Shown: positions 8,562-16,915 of the stretch, in pieces
Layout: every line of letters starts with the position of its first letter
How positions within the stretch are numbered: the first letter of the stretch is position 1
Source of the DNA: Marinobacter koreensis
Lineage (GTDB): Bacteria > Pseudomonadota > Gammaproteobacteria > Pseudomonadales > Oleiphilaceae
Reading direction: 5' to 3'
Assembly: GCF_023156285.1 (NCBI RefSeq)
Contig: NZ_JAKZAJ010000006.1
Span: 62,001-126,000, forward strand
DNA: 64,000 bases
The notes under the pieces: generated by a model
What the model saw: only the letters and a program-made list of their open reading frames with translations
Told to the model about the DNA's origin: nothing
The model's database searches: none
Translations under genes and position numbers: made by a program

Positions 8562-9350
8562 ATGTCATTTCTGAACCATAACGGCCGTACCCTCTGCTAC
8601 CGCCTGCTGGGCGACAGCGAGAAGCCCCTGCTGGTACTGGCCCACCCGCTGGGCATGACCCAGGGCGTCTGGGACGATATGTTGCCGGCCCTGCTCAGCA
8701 AATTCCGGGTGCTGACCTGGGACCTGCCTGGCCACGGTGCCAGCAGCGCCTGGCCGGACGGCGCCGGGGAAATAACCCCGGACGACCTGGCCCAAGAGGC
8801 CCTGACCCTAGCCGAGGTGGCGGACGCCAAAGCCTTCCACTTCGCCGGCACTTCCATCGGCGGTGTGATTGGCCAGCAACTGGTTTCCAAATATGGAGAC
8901 ATGCTGATCTCCGCCACCCTGACCAACACCGGTGCCATCATCGGCAGCCCGGAAGCCTGGAACTTGCGGGCCGCCAACGTTCGCGCCAACGGCCTTGCCG
9001 CCATGGCCGGAGAGATTGTGCCGCGCTGGTTCGGTCCGGCAGCCTGCAAGGCACAGCCGGCCCTGCTCGATGGCTGGAAAGTGATCATGGGGCGCGGTGA
9101 CGACAACAGTTATGCCCTGCTGTGCGAGATGCTCGGCAAGGCGGATTTCCGCGAGAAGCTGCGGGGGCGGGATGTGCCCGTACAGCTGATCGGGGGTGAG
9201 GAAGACCTGGCCACTCCGCCGGAATCGCTGAAAATCCTGGCGCAATGCTGCGGGGCACCGGATCCGGTGATTCTGAAAGGGATCGGCCACGTGCCCTCCG
9301 TCGAATGCCCGGAGCTGTTGGCCAACCTGCTTCTGAAAAACCTTGGCTGA
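8562..9350 (+). CDS. pcaD: 3-oxoadipate enol-lactone hydrolase
   Basis: Alpha/beta hydrolase of 262 residues that opens beta-ketoadipate enol-lactone, the product of CatC, to beta-ketoadipate. The nucleophile elbow is GTSIGG with S98, the catalytic histidine is H243 (GIGHVPS), and the acid is probably the aspartate of GGEEDLATPP. An AAGGAG precedes the ATG. It closes the pcaIJFD operon; the enol-lactone step is shared by the catechol and protocatechuate branches. No pcaC or pcaB is present, so in this window only the catechol branch is complete. Confidence 0.93.
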   Translation: MSFLNHNGRTLCYRLLGDSEKPLLVLAHPLGMTQGVWDDMLPALLSKFRVLTWDLPGHGASSAWPDGAGEITPDDLAQEALTLAEVADAKAFHFAGTSIGGVIGQQLVSKYGDMLISATLTNTGAIIGSPEAWNLRAANVRANGLAAMAGEIVPRWFGPAACKAQPALLDGWKVIMGRGDDNSYALLCEMLGKADFREKLRGRDVPVQLIGGEEDLATPPESLKILAQCCGAPDPVILKGIGHVPSVECPELLANLLLKNLG

Positions 9351-9359
9351 CTGCAAGAT

Positions 9360-9391
9360 CACTGGGCCAACACCCGTTTTTTGGCCCGGTG
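9360..9391. terminator. Hairpin after pcaD, possible transcription end of pcaIJFD
   Basis: An 11-bp stem (one T-G pair) with arms at 9360-9370 and 9381-9391 and a 10-base loop lies 9 bp after the pcaD stop. It lacks a T-run after the stem, so it may be a weak terminator, a 3'-end stabiliser or something else. Confidence 0.35.
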
Positions 9392-9479
9392 ACTCCGCAT
9401 AGCCCCACCCTGTTGGGCCGTTAACGAATTCTTGCTTGCCCAAATAGCGACAGAAATCATCCGCAAGAAGGGTATCTGT

Positions 9480-11240
9480 TTGAAGACAAAACTTTTACTT
9501 TTCGATCCAGGGCTCATCAGATTGACCTTCTCCGCGCGAGCCCTTGTTGGCCTGGTGCTCGCGGGAGTTATTTGCTGGATTCTTTCGAATCGCTTTGGAC
9601 TCGGTATTTCTGGCGTCTTGTTAGGCGTTGTTGCCGCCCAGTTCACTCTCCTTTTGGCCAGACAACCTTCCAGAAACCAACGTATTGTCACCTCAATCCT
9701 GATGATTCCCGGGTATTGGCTGGGGCTTATCCTCATGTATTTCGCGTCCCGTCACTCCCTCCTCCAGGTGTTCTCGCTTCCCCTCCTGATAGGGCTGGGG
9801 TTCTGGTCTCAACAAACGCGTCCGAATCTTTCTGTCGTGATCATGGCAATGGCATGGATATGTCTGTTCGCGGTCTATTTCCATGTACAGCAAGGGCCCC
9901 TTCTCTGGCACCTGGCAGCAATCGTCATTTCTGTTTCAATCATGATGGCAGTGCGCTTCGTCCTTTGGCGAGATGACCGCCCCACTCCACGGAGTCTGAT
10001 ACTACGAAGCCATCAACTGATACTTATCGACGCTGCAAAACGTGCCGTTGAAAGCAACCACATTGCGGACGTTATCGGAAAAGCCCATAGATCCCTTGAA
10101 CCGGTCGTACGATCGCTGGCGCATCATCCCCACTTCAATGCCAACGAACGATCTACTCTCGCCAATCAGCGTTTGGCTGTGGAAATTGAATTATTACAGT
10201 CGCCCAAGCAAGGCACCGACATCGCCAGGGCACTCCAGGACAACCCTTTCGCCAGTGAGAAGCAGCTTTCTCCGCAACTGGACCAGCTGACGAAAAACTG
10301 GGACAGCTTTCCGGAGGAACCGACCCAGTCCAGACAAAATACCCATTCACCCGCCTCCAAATCAGCCCGAAGAGCATTACAGGTCTCCACTGCAGTCGCT
10401 CTCGCGGCCTTTGTCGGATATCTCATATCACCCGAAAGATGGCCTTGGGCGGTTATCGTGGCCATGTTCATGTTCTTTGGAACAGAGAGTTCTGGGCGAC
10501 TGCTGAGCAAGGGGATCCAAAATGTCGCTGGTGTAGTGCTTGGTTTGCTTCTTGGAGTTCTGCTGAGCCAGCTATTGTCGTCCTTATGGTGGTGCGAGCT
10601 TGCGGCGCTCCTGGTAATGCTTTTTTTGGCTTTCTACCTGATTCCCGTCATTTATGCACTGGGCATGGCAGCGGTAACCGCTCTGATTGCACTGGCGTTT
10701 TCACTGGGAGGGAACGATGTATCGGCACTTCTCGTAATTCGCCTGGAAGAGGTTCTTGTGGGCGCATCATTCGGTGTCGCCGCGGGACTCCTGCTGATGC
10801 CGGAGCGAGGGAGCTCAGGAATTCGGCAGGCCTCCGCAAACTTCTTGGCTGGCGTGGCAAACGCACTTGATCCGGATGCAGAAGGACCAAGCACCCACAC
10901 TCTTCGAAACGACCTCGGAGAGGTATACAAGAGCGCCGAATTCGGCCCGATCGAGAGCCTGTTCGTCGATGGCAGCCGAATGCGTGCGGCTCTGATCGAA
11001 TTGGCGCGCATACAGCATCTTGTCGCATTTCAACAAGAATGGTCCAAGCAGTCACCATCGCGTATTGATCCCGACCGCTTCAGACAGCTGGCTGAACAGT
11101 GTCGAACCGTTGCAGCTCATGTTCTTGATCAAAGGCAGGCGTCGCCTGACCCCATTGTCTGGCCAGCTGATAGCTCTCCTCAAGGCCGGATTCTGGCCGC
11201 CATCGGCGCATCACTCGCCGCGATTTCAAGTCTCGGTTAA
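9480..11240 (+). CDS. FUSC-type inner-membrane protein (aromatic-acid-exporter-like)
   Basis: An integral membrane protein of 586 residues with two blocks of hydrophobic helices (roughly residues 15-160 and 300-440), each followed by a soluble part. This is the layout of the FUSC/AaeB-YccS group, some of which export aromatic acids. Start choice is uncertain: the frame opens with TTG at 9432, but TTG at 9480 (MKTKLLLFDP) has an AAGAAGG at good distance; no ATG fits. GC is clearly lower than in pcaD (a sample line, 10021-10080, is 29/60 GC against 42/60 at 9001-9060), which hints at transfer. Export of ring compounds would suit its place beside the pca operon, but that is inference. Confidence 0.7.
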   Translation: MKTKLLLFDPGLIRLTFSARALVGLVLAGVICWILSNRFGLGISGVLLGVVAAQFTLLLARQPSRNQRIVTSILMIPGYWLGLILMYFASRHSLLQVFSLPLLIGLGFWSQQTRPNLSVVIMAMAWICLFAVYFHVQQGPLLWHLAAIVISVSIMMAVRFVLWRDDRPTPRSLILRSHQLILIDAAKRAVESNHIADVIGKAHRSLEPVVRSLAHHPHFNANERSTLANQRLAVEIELLQSPKQGTDIARALQDNPFASEKQLSPQLDQLTKNWDSFPEEPTQSRQNTHSPASKSARRALQVSTAVALAAFVGYLISPERWPWAVIVAMFMFFGTESSGRLLSKGIQNVAGVVLGLLLGVLLSQLLSSLWWCELAALLVMLFLAFYLIPVIYALGMAAVTALIALAFSLGGNDVSALLVIRLEEVLVGASFGVAAGLLLMPERGSSGIRQASANFLAGVANALDPDAEGPSTHTLRNDLGEVYKSAEFGPIESLFVDGSRMRAALIELARIQHLVAFQQEWSKQSPSRIDPDRFRQLAEQCRTVAAHVLDQRQASPDPIVWPADSSPQGRILAAIGASLAAISSLG

Positions 11241-11421
11241 CCGTTTAGCGTTCAATTCCCTCACATCCAACCGTAACCTGACAACGTCTGGCTGGGGTCA
11301 TTCAGGAAGCGAGTCCGCTCCGACGATTGGGATATATAGATCCCCGGATCAAAGCCACGTGCCGGCATAAGACCCCACCGAAGCTATACTAAAAAAAGAG
11401 ATCCAGAAGGGTGCCCAAAGA

Positions 11422-11955
11422 ATGCAGCAATTAGATGCTCGGGAATTCTGGCAAGCTCAAAAACCCGAGTACTTTCGTGAACTCTCAACCTTCGGCGCTA
11501 TGCCGGAAGACGTTATTTTGCGTACGCTGGAAAATGGCAAAGTTATCCAATTGGATGCGGGGGAACTTCTCTACGATGCTGGCGATAGAAGCGAAGGTTT
11601 CTACATTGTGTTGACTGGTTGTGTGAACACCTGCATGCCAAGCGACGACGGGAACTGGACCTTGGCACGCATACATAAGCCCGGCGACGACATGGGATTC
11701 GTACCGATGATCGCCCTCACTAACCGCCCCGGAAGAACCATGGCCGAAACGGATGCTGTCGTTCTCGAAATCACCGCTGGCCAGTTCTTCGATCTGCATC
11801 AGCAAGAGCCGGATGCGTTTGGCTTGATGCTGCTCAACCTGGTCCGGGGGATGGCCAGAGCGGTCATCAATATGGCCACCATGCTTGAGGAACAGGATCG
11901 CGAACTGCACAAGGCCTATTCCATACGGACCGAGCACGATCGGGACAGGAAGTGA
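11422..11955 (+). CDS. Lone cyclic-nucleotide-binding-domain protein (Crp/Fnr-like, no DNA-binding domain)
   Basis: A 177-residue protein with a single cNMP-binding beta-roll (about residues 20-130; GELLYDAGDRSEGFYIVLTG and a conserved helix after it). There is no helix-turn-helix: the protein ends shortly after the long helix (residues 128-165), where Crp proteins would begin their DNA-binding domain. It could act as a ligand-sensing partner or regulatory subunit rather than a transcription factor. A TATACT at 11385-11390 may be its -10 element. GC is lower than the surroundings, as for the FUSC gene upstream. The ligand is unknown. Confidence 0.75.
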   Translation: MQQLDAREFWQAQKPEYFRELSTFGAMPEDVILRTLENGKVIQLDAGELLYDAGDRSEGFYIVLTGCVNTCMPSDDGNWTLARIHKPGDDMGFVPMIALTNRPGRTMAETDAVVLEITAGQFFDLHQQEPDAFGLMLLNLVRGMARAVINMATMLEEQDRELHKAYSIRTEHDRDRK

Positions 11956-11980
11956 ATGCGGTTTTCATCCCTGCAAATGC

Positions 11981-12018
11981 AAAAAAGGCAGATCAGTCAG
12001 TGGCTGATCTGCCTTTCT
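11981..12018. terminator. Bidirectional intrinsic terminator
   Basis: A perfect 10-bp stem (11987-11996 with 12004-12013) and 7-base loop. On the minus strand it is followed by six T residues and should end the tRNA-fMet transcript; on the plus strand TTTCTCTT follows and could end the upstream gene. Confidence 0.85.
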
Positions 12019-12024
12019 CTTATG

Positions 12025-12101
<77 letters not shown>

Positions 12102-12147
12102 TCAAAACTGGTTGTCTTTCGGGGAACACCCGATCAACGTGGCGCGT

Positions 12148-12176
12148 ATATTAAGGACTGAAGCCTGACCTGTCAA
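12148..12176 (-). promoter_or_regulatory. Sigma-70 promoter of tRNA-fMet
   Basis: TTGACA (12171-12176) and TAATAT (12148-12153) are separated by exactly 17 bp on the minus strand and followed by a GC-rich stretch (CGCGCC), the discriminator type seen at stringently controlled stable-RNA promoters. It lies just beyond the rnhB stop codon. Confidence 0.8.
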
Positions 12177-12179
12177 TTG

Positions 12180-12860
12180 TTAATTTTCGAACAAATCGGT
12201 TGGAAAGCTGAGCTCTTCGGCAGCCGGCTCACGGAGCTCCCGATACATACCGACAGCCTCAAATGCCTCCTGCACGGGCCGGAAGGATCGGCGGTGCTCA
12301 GGGGTCACGCCCAGTCGATTGAGCGCTTCCATATGCACGGGCGTGGGATAGCCCTTGTGTCTGGCCAGCTCGTAGCCGGGGTATCGCTCTTCCAGCTCCT
12401 CCATTTCTCGGTCCCGGGTCACTTTGGCCAGAATAGAGGCTGCGCTGATTTCCGCCACCCGGCTGTCTCCCTTGACCACCGGCTCCGACGGCCAGCGCCA
12501 GTTCGGGCACCGATTACCATCCACCAGCACATATTCCGGCGCAACAGGAAGCCCTTCCACCGCCCGCTCCATCGCCAGCATGGTGGCCTGATAGATATTC
12601 AGTCGGTCTATCTCGTGGGCCTCGCACCGGCCTATACACCACGCTGTGGCCTTTTCCAGGATCTCGTCGTAAAGCGCCAGCCGTCTTTTTTCGGAAAGTT
12701 TTTTCGAGTCAGCCAGGCCGAGGATGGGCCGCTCAGGGTCGAGGATGACCGCGGCGGTCACGACAGCACCGATGAGAGGGCCGCGCCCCACTTCATCAAC
12801 ACCCGCAAGCAAGCGCCCATCGTAACGGCACTCAAATGGAGGCAAAACAGTCTTGGCCAT
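12180..12860 (-). CDS. rnhB: Ribonuclease HII
   Basis: RNase HII of 226 residues that removes ribonucleotides and RNA primers from DNA. The acidic active site begins in [12 protein letters not shown] (residues 20-31), followed by LADSKKLS and a SILAKVTRD...E stretch. The ATG overlaps the lpxB stop by one base (TGATG), so the two are translationally linked. In many gammaproteobacteria rnhB is followed by dnaE; here the tRNA-fMet gene follows instead. Confidence 0.95.
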   Translation of the reverse strand: MAKTVLPPFECRYDGRLLAGVDEVGRGPLIGAVVTAAVILDPERPILGLADSKKLSEKRRLALYDEILEKATAWCIGRCEAHEIDRLNIYQATMLAMERAVEGLPVAPEYVLVDGNRCPNWRWPSEPVVKGDSRVAEISAASILAKVTRDREMEELEERYPGYELARHKGYPTPVHMEALNRLGVTPEHRRSFRPVQEAFEAVGMYRELREPAAEELSFPTDLFEN

Positions 12861-14041
12861 CAGGACCTCCCCTTCAGCAGGCCGGAGATCGCTTCGGCAG
12901 CCCTTTCATCCGCGTTCTGGCGAAGCGTCTGGTGAAGTTCAGTGAAGGCTTCTTTCAGCCTCTTCCGCTCCCCGAGGTTCTCCATGCGTTCGAGCACGGC
13001 CGCCCCGAGGCTTTCGGGAGTCGCATCATCCTGCAGCAGTTCCGGCACCAATGCCTCCCGTGCCAACAGGTTTGGCAGCGCCACATGGGGCACCTTGACC
13101 AGACGGGAGACGAGCGCGTAGCTGAAATTACTGAGCCGGTAGCCGACCACCATGGGCTTTTTCAGCAGCATGGCCTCCAGAGTTGCCGTACCCGAGGCCA
13201 GCAGGACCACATCAGAGGCCGCCATCACTTCACGGGACTGTCCACGAACAATGGTCACCGGTAAGCTGACGCCGAGTGACTCCACCAGGTCTCGAACCTG
13301 CTGTTCCCGCTCCCGATTGACGCAGGGAATCACCAGCTGGATATCCGGCCGCCGTTGCTGAATCCAGCGACAGGCCTCCAGGAACAGGGTGCCAAGGCGT
13401 TCCACTTCTCCCGAACGGCTGCCCGGCAGTACCGCCAGCATGGGCGCGTCCGGACTCAGACCAAGCTTCTCCCGCGCCCTGCCGGTCTCAGGCTCCATGG
13501 GAATCCGATCTGCCAGGGGGTGGCCGACAAAGGCGACAGGCACGTTGTGCTCTTCATAGAACCGGGCTTCGAAGGGAAACAGCGTCAACATCAGATCAAC
13601 GGACTTGGCAATCTTGAAGATCCGCTTCTGGCGCCAGGCCCACACCGATGGACTGACGTAATGAGCCGTGGGTATGCCGGCTTCCCGGCAGCGTCGCTCG
13701 ATGGTCAGGGTAAAATCCGGCGAGTCGATACCGATCACCACGTCGGGGCGGTTGGTAAACAGATAATCCAGCAAACGTGCTCGAATGCTGAACAGTTCAC
13801 GGATCCGACCAAGCACTTCCACCAGTCCCATGACGGACAACCGCTCCATCGGGACCAGCGAATGAAAACCCTCAGCGATCATTTCATCGCCTCCAATACC
13901 AACAAAGCGCGCACGAGGGTATCGACGGCGGAGCGACCGGATGAGGCCTGCACCGAGAATGTCTCCCGAGGCCTCACCGGCAATCATCGCAATGGTAAGC
14001 GGTCGTTCGCGAAGATGGTAAGGAAGGGTCTGGTCCGTCAC
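12860..14041 (-). CDS. lpxB: Lipid-A-disaccharide synthase
   Basis: A GT19 glycosyltransferase of 393 residues that joins UDP-2,3-diacylglucosamine and lipid X to make the lipid A disaccharide at the inner membrane. The AGEASGD(I)LG motif near residues 21-29 and the [12 protein letters not shown] stretch are diagnostic. It has a short extra N-terminal leader (about 14 residues) before the conserved core. It is the fourth of the lpxD-fabZ-lpxA-lpxB run, 17 bp after lpxA, and overlaps rnhB. Confidence 0.95.
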   Translation of the reverse strand: MTDQTLPYHLRERPLTIAMIAGEASGDILGAGLIRSLRRRYPRARFVGIGGDEMIAEGFHSLVPMERLSVMGLVEVLGRIRELFSIRARLLDYLFTNRPDVVIGIDSPDFTLTIERRCREAGIPTAHYVSPSVWAWRQKRIFKIAKSVDLMLTLFPFEARFYEEHNVPVAFVGHPLADRIPMEPETGRAREKLGLSPDAPMLAVLPGSRSGEVERLGTLFLEACRWIQQRRPDIQLVIPCVNREREQQVRDLVESLGVSLPVTIVRGQSREVMAASDVVLLASGTATLEAMLLKKPMVVGYRLSNFSYALVSRLVKVPHVALPNLLAREALVPELLQDDATPESLGAAVLERMENLGERKRLKEAFTELHQTLRQNADERAAEAISGLLKGRS

Positions 14042-14058
14042 CGGAAAGCTCCGGCCGA

Positions 14059-14850
14059 TCAGCGGATGATGCCGCGGTCTGCTCCGCGAAGGGAGTCAAT
14101 CAGCGGACGGACTTCCGGCACGTCCGGATACTGGGATTCCAGCTCTTCAACGGCCTGTTCGGTAGTCAATCCCTGGCGGTATACGGTCTTGTAGGCCCGC
14201 CGCAGAACCAGAAGGACGTCCTTGCTGAATCCACGCCGCTTGAGCCCCTCTGCATTCAACCCGTGGGGTTGTGCAGACTGACCACTGGCCATAACGTAAG
14301 CCGGAATGTCTTTCAGGACGATACTGCCGCCTGCCGCCATGCTGTGCGGACCGATATGGCAAAACTGGTGTACCATGGTTCCACCACCAAGGATGGCAAA
14401 ATCCCCGACGGTGACATGCCCGGCAAGCGTGGCGCAATTGGCGAGAATGGTATTGTCGCCGACCGTGCAGTCATGAGCGACATGGACGTACGCCATGAGA
14501 AGGTTATCACTGCCGATCCGGGTCTCGCCCCGATCCTGAACGGTACCACGATGAATCGTGCAGTTTTCACGGATCACGTTGTTGTCGCCGATCACCAGTG
14601 TGGTGGGCTCGCCCGCGTACTTCTTGTCCTGACACTCTTCACCGATGCTGGAAAACTGGAATATCCGGTTGTTGCGGCCGATTACGGTTGGCCCCTTGAC
14701 GACAACGTGGGAAAGAATCTCAGTCCCCTCCCCGATCTCGACACCCGGACCAATATAACTCCACGGGCCGACCGTCACGTTGTCTGCCAGCTTGGCTGAT
14801 GGGTCCACAATCGCTTGAGGATGGACACCCGACCAGTCATTTGTCGCCAT
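14059..14850 (-). CDS. lpxA: Acyl-ACP--UDP-N-acetylglucosamine O-acyltransferase
   Basis: A left-handed beta-helix acyltransferase of 263 residues that starts lipid A synthesis. Hexapeptide repeats span about residues 10-190, the catalytic histidine lies in a GGGTMVHQFCHIG stretch, and a helical C terminus follows. The frame includes a TTG one codon earlier, but the ATG at 14850 overlaps the fabZ stop (ATGA-type) and is preferred. The first visible residues ([17 protein letters not shown]) form a slightly longer lead-in than in E. coli. Confidence 0.95.
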   Translation of the reverse strand: MATNDWSGVHPQAIVDPSAKLADNVTVGPWSYIGPGVEIGEGTEILSHVVVKGPTVIGRNNRIFQFSSIGEECQDKKYAGEPTTLVIGDNNVIRENCTIHRGTVQDRGETRIGSDNLLMAYVHVAHDCTVGDNTILANCATLAGHVTVGDFAILGGGTMVHQFCHIGPHSMAAGGSIVLKDIPAYVMASGQSAQPHGLNAEGLKRRGFSKDVLLVLRRAYKTVYRQGLTTEQAVEELESQYPDVPEVRPLIDSLRGADRGIIR

Positions 14851-15287
14851 CAAACTTCTCTCTCAGCGGTGAGAACTTCTGCCACACAGACGACTTCACC
14901 GTCGACCAGTGCGCGGCATTCGAATTTCCAGATTCCTCGCTTGCCAGAGATCAATTCCGACTCCATACACAGACGGTCCCCTGGCAGCACGGGGCGCTTG
15001 AAACGCACCTTACTGGATCCAGCCAAGTATTGTACCACGCCGTCAGCCGGTTTCCGTTCAACGGTCACAAATCCGAGGATGCCGGAAAGCTGGGCCATTG
15101 CCTCAATGATCAGCACCCCCGGCATGATCGGATTGTTCGGAAAATGGCCCTGAAAGAAAGGTTCGTTGAACGAAATGTTCTTGTACCCCTTGATCGACTT
15201 TCCCTTTTCGACCTCGGTTACCCGATCCACCAGCAAAAACGGGTACCGATGCGGAAGGTATTCCAGAATTTCGTCAATATGCATCAT
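14850..15287 (-). CDS. fabZ: 3-hydroxyacyl-[acyl-carrier-protein] dehydratase
   Basis: Hot-dog fold dehydratase of 145 residues acting in fatty acid elongation and competing with LpxA for hydroxyacyl-ACP. The catalytic motif [20 protein letters not shown] contains the histidine and glutamate, and [11 protein letters not shown] near the N terminus is typical. Two adjacent ATG codons (15287 and 15284) could serve as start. It lies between lpxD (11 bp gap) and lpxA (overlap). Confidence 0.96.
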   Translation of the reverse strand: MMHIDEILEYLPHRYPFLLVDRVTEVEKGKSIKGYKNISFNEPFFQGHFPNNPIMPGVLIIEAMAQLSGILGFVTVERKPADGVVQYLAGSSKVRFKRPVLPGDRLCMESELISGKRGIWKFECRALVDGEVVCVAEVLTAEREV

Positions 15288-15298
15288 GTTGGTCGGCC

Positions 15299-16324
15299 TC
15301 AGCCCTCAATTTTCTTTTCCAGTTCTTTGACCCGCCGCGCGAGCACATCCAGCTGGCGGAAACGCACGGCGTTCTTGCGCCATTGTCGGTTGGTATCCGC
15401 GCTGGTGCCGGAAGAGTAGACCCCCGGTTCGCGAATATCTCCGGTAACCAGAGTCATGCCTGTCAGGTGGACGCCATCGGTGATATCAAGGTGACCGGCG
15501 ACACCGGAGGCCCCACCAAAAACACAGTGGTGACCAATCCGCGTGCTACCGGCAATGCCCACCATCGCAGCCATGGCACTGTGGTCGCCGATCTGTACGT
15601 TGTGTGCAATCTGGATCAGATTGTCCAGTTTGACGCCATTTCCGATGACCGTGTCGTCGAGGGCACCCCTGTCAATCGTGGCATTGGCGCCCACCTCGAC
15701 ATCATCTCCCAGCACCACTCTCCCCAGCTGGGCGATGCGATGCCAGACGCCCTTTTCATTGGCAAACCCAAAGCCGTCAGAGCCAATCACAGCGCCGCTC
15801 AGTATATGGCACCGCTCACCGACAACAACATCGTGGGCGAGTGTGACGCGGGGACGCAGCTGCGTTCCTGCCCCGAGACGGGTGCGGGCGCCAATAACCG
15901 ATCCCGCACCGACAACCACCCCGGCGCCAATCTCGACACCGGCTTCAATCACTACCTGGGGACCAATACTGGCCGTGGCATCAATGTTGGCTGAGGGGTC
16001 CACGACCGCGGAGGGATGAATACCCGGCGCCGGCACGGGCGCCGGATCGAACCAGTGACTGAGGCGAGCATAGCCCAGGTAAGGATTATCCAGTAACAGG
16101 ACATTCGTCTGAGCATCACCTGCCGTGGCAGGCGAGAGAATCACAGCCGAAGCCCTGGTATCGACCAGATATTTCCCATAGGCCGGATTGGCAAGAAAGC
16201 TGATCTGCCCGGGCCCTGCCGCCTGCAATGTGGCCAAGCCCGAAATCCGGATATCAGGATCGCCACGCAACTCTGCGCCCAGAGCCTCTGCGATCTCGCC
16301 CAACCGATAGGACTGTTCTGTCAT
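15299..16324 (-). CDS. lpxD: UDP-3-O-acylglucosamine N-acyltransferase
   Basis: The second acyltransferase of lipid A synthesis, 341 residues. An N-terminal uridine-binding domain (about 1-100, with [11 protein letters not shown]) leads into a long hexapeptide-repeat helix (about 105-300) and a short helical tail ending in a coiled coil ([12 protein letters not shown]). The catalytic histidine is expected in the [13 protein letters not shown] segment. The frame is open to 16342, but the ATG at 16324 ([10 protein letters not shown]) has a GGAGGG and is chosen. Confidence 0.96.
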   Translation of the reverse strand: MTEQSYRLGEIAEALGAELRGDPDIRISGLATLQAAGPGQISFLANPAYGKYLVDTRASAVILSPATAGDAQTNVLLLDNPYLGYARLSHWFDPAPVPAPGIHPSAVVDPSANIDATASIGPQVVIEAGVEIGAGVVVGAGSVIGARTRLGAGTQLRPRVTLAHDVVVGERCHILSGAVIGSDGFGFANEKGVWHRIAQLGRVVLGDDVEVGANATIDRGALDDTVIGNGVKLDNLIQIAHNVQIGDHSAMAAMVGIAGSTRIGHHCVFGGASGVAGHLDITDGVHLTGMTLVTGDIREPGVYSSGTSADTNRQWRKNAVRFRQLDVLARRVKELEKKIEG

Positions 16325-16371
16325 GTTTTCCCTCCAGGGCATCAGTCAGGACTCTGAGAGCCCTGGAGCAC

Positions 16372-16869
16372 TTAACGGTTCAGCTTGTCCAGCAGCTCGG
16401 ATGTCAGGTTCATTTCCGGCTTTACATAGACGACAGCTTCACTCGGCAGGATCAGGTCAAGATCATGCTCCTTGAGCAACTCCTTCACTGCCGCATCCAC
16501 GTCCGGACGCTGCGACTGGAGGAAATCCTGCTTCCGCTTGGCAACGGTGGAGTCGAGCTTCTGCTTGAGGTAGTTGAATTCCTTGACCTTGTCCTGAAAC
16601 TCACCCGCCAGCTTGTTCCGCTCTGTTTCGTTCATCATGGCGCCATCTTTCTCAAGGCGATCCTTGAGTTTCTGTGCGCTTTGCTGAGCTTCCCGGACCT
16701 TCTGTTCCTCGCCGGAAAAATCCTTCTTCAGGGTTTCGCTGAACGCTTTGGCTTCGTCTGAAGAAAACAGCGCCTGGCGTAGATCAACAACACCGATGCG
16801 GGTCTCGGCAAACGCAGAGACGGACATCACCATCAGCAGGGCCGCCAGAAGGGCTTTCAATCGGAACAT
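16372..16869 (-). CDS. skp: Periplasmic chaperone Skp/OmpH
   Basis: A periplasmic chaperone of 165 residues that delivers unfolded outer-membrane proteins to the Bam complex. A signal peptide (MFRLKALLAALLMVMSVSAFA) is followed by RIGVVDLRQAL and a long charged helical coiled coil (about residues 45-115), then a beta-rich end. The ATG at 16869 has a GGAGAAA; an earlier in-frame codon at 16890 would spoil the signal peptide. It lies between bamA and lpxD as in most gammaproteobacteria. Confidence 0.93.
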   Translation of the reverse strand: MFRLKALLAALLMVMSVSAFAETRIGVVDLRQALFSSDEAKAFSETLKKDFSGEEQKVREAQQSAQKLKDRLEKDGAMMNETERNKLAGEFQDKVKEFNYLKQKLDSTVAKRKQDFLQSQRPDVDAAVKELLKEHDLDLILPSEAVVYVKPEMNLTSELLDKLNR

Positions 16870-16915
16870 GGGATTTCTCCTGTATTTCATCCTTTATGTT
16901 GTTATTTCCGGGCAA

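Noticed and set aside
7318..8568. A 416-codon minus-strand open frame
   Set aside because: Antisense shadow of pcaF, histidine/glycine-rich as expected from reversed high-GC code.
9360..9391. Strong rho-independent terminator after pcaD
   Set aside because: The stem is strong but the T-run is in the loop, not after the stem, so it is kept only as a weak terminator candidate.
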